Shown here piece by piece: positions 30,857-33,454 of a stretch of DNA of 33,454 bases. The notes under the pieces were generated by a model that saw nothing but the letters and a program-made list of their open reading frames with translations, ran no database searches and had not been told where the DNA came from. Made by a program: the position numbers and the translations under genes. The stretch is from Mucilaginibacter sp. (GTDB lineage: Bacteria; Bacteroidota; Bacteroidia; Sphingobacteriales; Sphingobacteriaceae): the NCBI RefSeq assembly GCF_025362475.1, contig NZ_JANYGH010000017.1:1-33454 (forward strand). Reading direction: 5' to 3'. Each line of letters begins with the position of its first letter. The stretch's first letter is position 1.

Positions 30857-31249
30857 ATGAACCCAAAACACGATATAACATCATTAAAAGATATTAAACT
30901 ATTGGTTGATACCTTTTATCATAAAGTTGCCGAACACTCCTTGCTGGCCCCCATCTTTAACGAACGACTGGGCAGTGAATGGGTACCACATCTGGAAAAA
31001 ATGTATACATTTTGGCAAACTATATTGTTGCAGGAACTAACTTATACCGGCGCACCATTCCCGCCGCATGCCAGGCTACCGGTTGATGAAACGCACTTTA
31101 ATGATTGGCTTACCTTATTTAGCGAAACCGTTGATAGTCTTTTTACCGGCGAGAAAGCCGATGAAGCAAAATGGCGGGCAGGCAAAATGGCCGAAATGTT
31201 TCAGCATAAAATAGCTTACTTTAAAAATAACCCACTGAATATATTGTAG
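30857..31249 (+). CDS. Group III truncated haemoglobin
   Basis: This 130-residue globin of the truncated group III (TrHbP) type binds haem; roles proposed for relatives are nitric-oxide detoxification or oxygen sensing, mostly under low oxygen. The proximal His is His80 in LPVDETHFNDWLTLF, with WQTILLQELTYTGAPFPPHARL before it. The short C-terminal helix KMAEMFQHKIAYF is typical. Its upstream region has an FNR-like palindrome and a -7 box with activator spacing. It is a single gene, followed by the GH25 gene about 50 bp later. Confidence 0.93.
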   Translation: MNPKHDITSLKDIKLLVDTFYHKVAEHSLLAPIFNERLGSEWVPHLEKMYTFWQTILLQELTYTGAPFPPHARLPVDETHFNDWLTLFSETVDSLFTGEKADEAKWRAGKMAEMFQHKIAYFKNNPLNIL

Positions 31250-31298
31250 CTGCAAATTAGCACGGGGAATATGCAGGTCATTTTCGTAAATTCGCCCT

Positions 31299-32174
31299 GT
31301 GCCTCCTCCTGTAAAAAAAACTCCTGCTAAAAGCCCCTCAACGGTAAAAAGGAAACCTGTTGCCAAAAAGAAAACGACTACAGGTTTAGCAACCGGATGG
31401 AAAGTTGCTTTCGCCGGCTTACTGCTTATCCTGCTTTCGCCTTTTTATTATGGCTATGTTTTAAAAAGCGCAACCGCCACTTGGCGATGGATCATGGATG
31501 CCGGGCAAAACACCAACTACCGCACCTACAAAAGTTTCAATGTGCGCATCCCCAATAATTATACTGTTCATGGCATTGATGTATCATCGTACCAGGGTAA
31601 AATAAACTGGGCAAAGGTAAAAGCAATGGAAGAGGATGGCGTACATATCAAATTCGCTTTCATAAAAGCAACAGAAGGCGTTTTAATGACCGATCCCTAT
31701 TTTCAGCGCAATTGGCGCGAAGCACCCAAAGCAGGGATCATCTGCGGGGCATATCATTATTTTCTGCCACAGAAAAGTGGTTTATGGCAGGCAAGATTCT
31801 TTTTACAAACTGTGAAAATTGAAAAAGGCGACCTGCCAATGGTGGTTGATGTTGAAAGACTTTACCGTACCACGCCCGAAAAAATGCGTGCCCAACTCAC
31901 CCTATTTATTAATCAGGTTGAAACAAAAACCGGTGTAAAGCCCATCATTTATACCAACATCAGCTTTTACCAGGATTACCTGCAGGGCTATTTTGATGAT
32001 TACACTTTATGGATTGCCCACTATTACCAACCCGAACTAAAGATAAGCAGCAAAACCAACTGGCAATTTTGGCAACACTCTGATAAAGCCCGTATAAATG
32101 GCATCAACCAAAAGGTTGATATGAGTATTTTTAAAGGCGATAGTACCGCATTTGAAAAATTGCTAGTGCCCTAA
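31299..32174 (+). CDS. Membrane-anchored GH25 muramidase
   Basis: This 291-residue lysozyme-type glycoside hydrolase family 25 enzyme cleaves the beta-1,4 bond between MurNAc and GlcNAc in peptidoglycan. A Lys-rich N-terminus (1-33, mostly Pro/Lys/Thr) is followed by one membrane segment (about 34-56) and then the GH25 barrel. Catalytic-site acids are visible: Asp94 (HGIDVSSYQG), Glu126 (IKATEG), and Asp184 with Glu186 (MVVDVE). With the positive N-terminus inside, the catalytic domain would sit in the periplasm. The start is GTG at 31299, as no in-frame ATG precedes the Lys-rich part. Confidence 0.93.
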   Translation: MPPPVKKTPAKSPSTVKRKPVAKKKTTTGLATGWKVAFAGLLLILLSPFYYGYVLKSATATWRWIMDAGQNTNYRTYKSFNVRIPNNYTVHGIDVSSYQGKINWAKVKAMEEDGVHIKFAFIKATEGVLMTDPYFQRNWREAPKAGIICGAYHYFLPQKSGLWQARFFLQTVKIEKGDLPMVVDVERLYRTTPEKMRAQLTLFINQVETKTGVKPIIYTNISFYQDYLQGYFDDYTLWIAHYYQPELKISSKTNWQFWQHSDKARINGINQKVDMSIFKGDSTAFEKLLVP

Positions 32175-32181
32175 CTGGATA

Positions 32182-33111
32182 TCACCCAGTTATCCCCTGT
32201 TTTCTATATACATTCATCAAGCTATCTGCCTTTAATTTCTTACCTTCTTTCAAAAGGGCATAATAAGGCGCTACCAATTTTGCAGCATCAGAGGATGGGT
32301 ATTTATCGTTAATATAATTATAAGCGTTTTTGAAGTAATCGCTTAGTTTATTATTGTCAACGTTTACAACGTATGAATTTTCAGTTCCTTCCAACAATAA
32401 TTGCAAATAACTATTTTTGTTGATAGTGGCCTCGTCAATACTAATAAAGTTTGGATTGTTTTTTATAAACTGCTCCCACCAGATCGTTCTATCTACCAGA
32501 TCTGTAGCACTAATCAGGATCGAGTTATCCTCTATATAAACCTGTTTGTTTTCCTTATTTAATTGCATCAAATACTCCTTCATCACCGGCGAAACGTAGT
32601 CATAAAACCATTTGGCAATAAAATCCCTTTCCTGGCCCACATAAGTATCACCTTCTTCCGTAATGATTTCAAAACCATTTCTTTTTAGCTTGCTTAAATA
32701 ATTGGCAACTGTTGCAGGCAACCTGTCTGGTTTAATATTACCCATTAACAATGAATCGGTCATACCAGTCCTTTTGTGATGTAAATCATCCAGCTTACTA
32801 TTTAACTTTTCATAGTATCTATTGAAGATTAAAAAAGCAGAATCACAGGTATTTTCATCTTCTCCCTTAAATAAAATTGAATACTGCCTGGCTGCCTGAC
32901 TTGAGGTTTCGGCATCTGTAATATTTAACGACTTGATAAACTCCGCGTATTGATTAAGTAAGGGGTTAGCATATCGCTTTTTATTAGGAAGAATTGGGTG
33001 CCTATTTTTACTTTCTTTCGCGACTATCCTTTTTGTAACGGGTTGAGATTTTTGATGAGAACAAGCAACAAAGAGTATAATACACATTAACAAAACCGGA
33101 TGCTTTATCAT
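32182..33111 (-). CDS. Unrecognised lipoprotein
   Basis: I do not recognise the 309-residue product. A lipoprotein signal ends LFVAC (Cys17). The rest is mostly helical: an Ala/Gln-rich part (about 60-90), a helical pair with FNRYYEKLNSKLDDLHHKRTG, a middle part with IWWEQFIKN, and a C-terminal helix SDAAKLVAPYYALLKEGKKLKADSL. No enzyme motif is visible. The open frame extends 17 codons upstream to 33162, but the Met at 33111 directly precedes the lipobox signal. It converges on the GH25 gene with only 7 bp between stop codons. Confidence 0.75.
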   Translation of the reverse strand: MIKHPVLLMCIILFVACSHQKSQPVTKRIVAKESKNRHPILPNKKRYANPLLNQYAEFIKSLNITDAETSSQAARQYSILFKGEDENTCDSAFLIFNRYYEKLNSKLDDLHHKRTGMTDSLLMGNIKPDRLPATVANYLSKLKRNGFEIITEEGDTYVGQERDFIAKWFYDYVSPVMKEYLMQLNKENKQVYIEDNSILISATDLVDRTIWWEQFIKNNPNFISIDEATINKNSYLQLLLEGTENSYVVNVDNNKLSDYFKNAYNYINDKYPSSDAAKLVAPYYALLKEGKKLKADSLMNVYRKQGITG

Positions 33112-33163
33112 AATAAAGAGTGATATAGATTTATATAAATATGAGAAAATAGTATTGAACAAA

Positions 33164-33191
33164 AAAGCCTCCCGTTTTAAGGAGAGGCTTT
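33164..33191 (-). terminator. Terminator of the GH92 gene
   Basis: AAAGCCTC (33164-33171) pairs with GAGGCTTT (33184-33191). The A run to the left (33161-33166) is a U tract for leftward transcription, so it serves the gene entering from the right edge. Confidence 0.82.
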
Positions 33192-33218
33192 AATCTGAAC
33201 CGTTGATTTCGTAGGTCC

Positions 33219-33270
33219 TATTTTCAAATCATCAAATTACATTCATCTGCACATTTGAAATCTGCACATC
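33219..33270. repeat. Inverted related copy of the 58-bp repeat
   Basis: On the minus strand it reads GATGTGCAGATTTC then AAATGTGCAGATGAATG, the same words as the repeats at 22671 and 25350 but with the eight-base middle AGATTACA lost. It lies between the GH92 stop codon and its terminator. Confidence 0.7.
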
Positions 33271-33273
33271 TTT

Positions 33274-33454
33274 CTACTTGTGTTTTCCGCCCATGTAAAA
33301 GGTGATCTCGCCGCCGTTCATGATCTGGGCATGGCTGATGAACAGGCTATCCAGCGTTTTGCCGTTCAATACCATCTTTTGCACATAAACATTCTTCGGA
33401 CTTTGGTTTTTTACGTTGATGATAAACTTTTTGCCATTGTCCAGGTTGATCGTG
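33274..33454 (-). CDS. GH92-family glycoside hydrolase, C-terminus only
   Basis: The gene enters from the right edge. The last 60 residues (including DNGKKFIINVKNQSPKN, VYVQKMVLNGKTLDS, LFISHAQIMNGGEITFYMG) resemble the C-terminal beta-sandwich of GH92 alpha-1,2-mannosidases, where YIQSA-LNGK and H-I-NGG are typical. These enzymes trim mannose from glycans in the periplasm. Catalytic residues lie outside this window, so activity cannot be judged. Confidence 0.75.
   Translation of the reverse strand, partial: TINLDNGKKFIINVKNQSPKNVYVQKMVLNGKTLDSLFISHAQIMNGGEITFYMGGKHK

Noticed and set aside
32173..32191. Short hairpin AACTGG/CCAGTT between the GH25 gene and the unknown lipoprotein gene
   Set aside because: The stem is only 6 bp with a 7-base loop and no T tract, so it is too weak to call a terminator.

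Overview
The window is a stretch of a Bacteroidota chromosome, most like Sphingobacteriaceae (Mucilaginibacter or Pedobacter). The evidence is the Bacteroidota-type -7 promoter boxes (TAnnTTTG), scarce Shine-Dalgarno sites, a type IX secretion sorting tail on a large Kelch protein, DUF4296, DUF4905-like and DUF3298-type proteins, and dispersed intergenic palindromes. The genus is inferred from gene content; no database was searched.

Layout. 1-1980: right end of a probable integrative element, with a small SHOCT membrane protein and a tyrosine integrase abutting the 3' end of a tRNA-Gln(CTG) gene. 2.1-6.3 kb: SRPBCC protein, Dps, a DUF4905-like protein, a LysM/RlpA-like cell-wall protein overlapping uridine kinase, and a superinfection-immunity-like membrane protein. 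6.3-10.1 kb: 3-oxoacid CoA-transferase subunits split by a palindromic repeat, an acidic hypothetical protein, a CE2-like SGNH esterase lipoprotein and a VOC protein. 10.2-13.9 kb: mutS2 and a DUF4296 lipoprotein, divergent from a YggS PLP protein. 14-18.8 kb: GNAT, a tandem palindrome cluster, a DUF3298 lipoprotein directly joined to aspartate kinase, a YitT membrane protein, a metal-type VOC protein and a hotdog thioesterase. 18.9-22.7 kb: fabH and metE, with a cobalamin riboswitch ahead of metE. 22.8-26.1 kb: a T9SS Kelch protein bracketed by 58-bp direct repeats, and a PAP2 phosphatase. 26.2-28.3 kb: a lipoprotein-like intradiol dioxygenase, then two tightly joined genes, one unrecognised and one a degenerate pirin-like bicupin. 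28.3-30.7 kb: a MarR-MFS-isochorismatase-like operon with a perfect palindromic operator. 30.8-33.5 kb: a group III truncated haemoglobin with an FNR-like site, a membrane-anchored GH25 muramidase, an unknown lipoprotein and the C-terminus of a GH92 glycosidase.

Most of the window is ordinary chromosomal housekeeping and accessory sequence. The strongest second-look items are the tRNA-linked integrase, the direct repeats around the Kelch gene, the palindrome families (one copy inside an operon), the degenerate pirin two-gene unit, and the regulatory architecture upstream of marR and the globin. I did not find a clearly new multi-gene defence or metabolic system.
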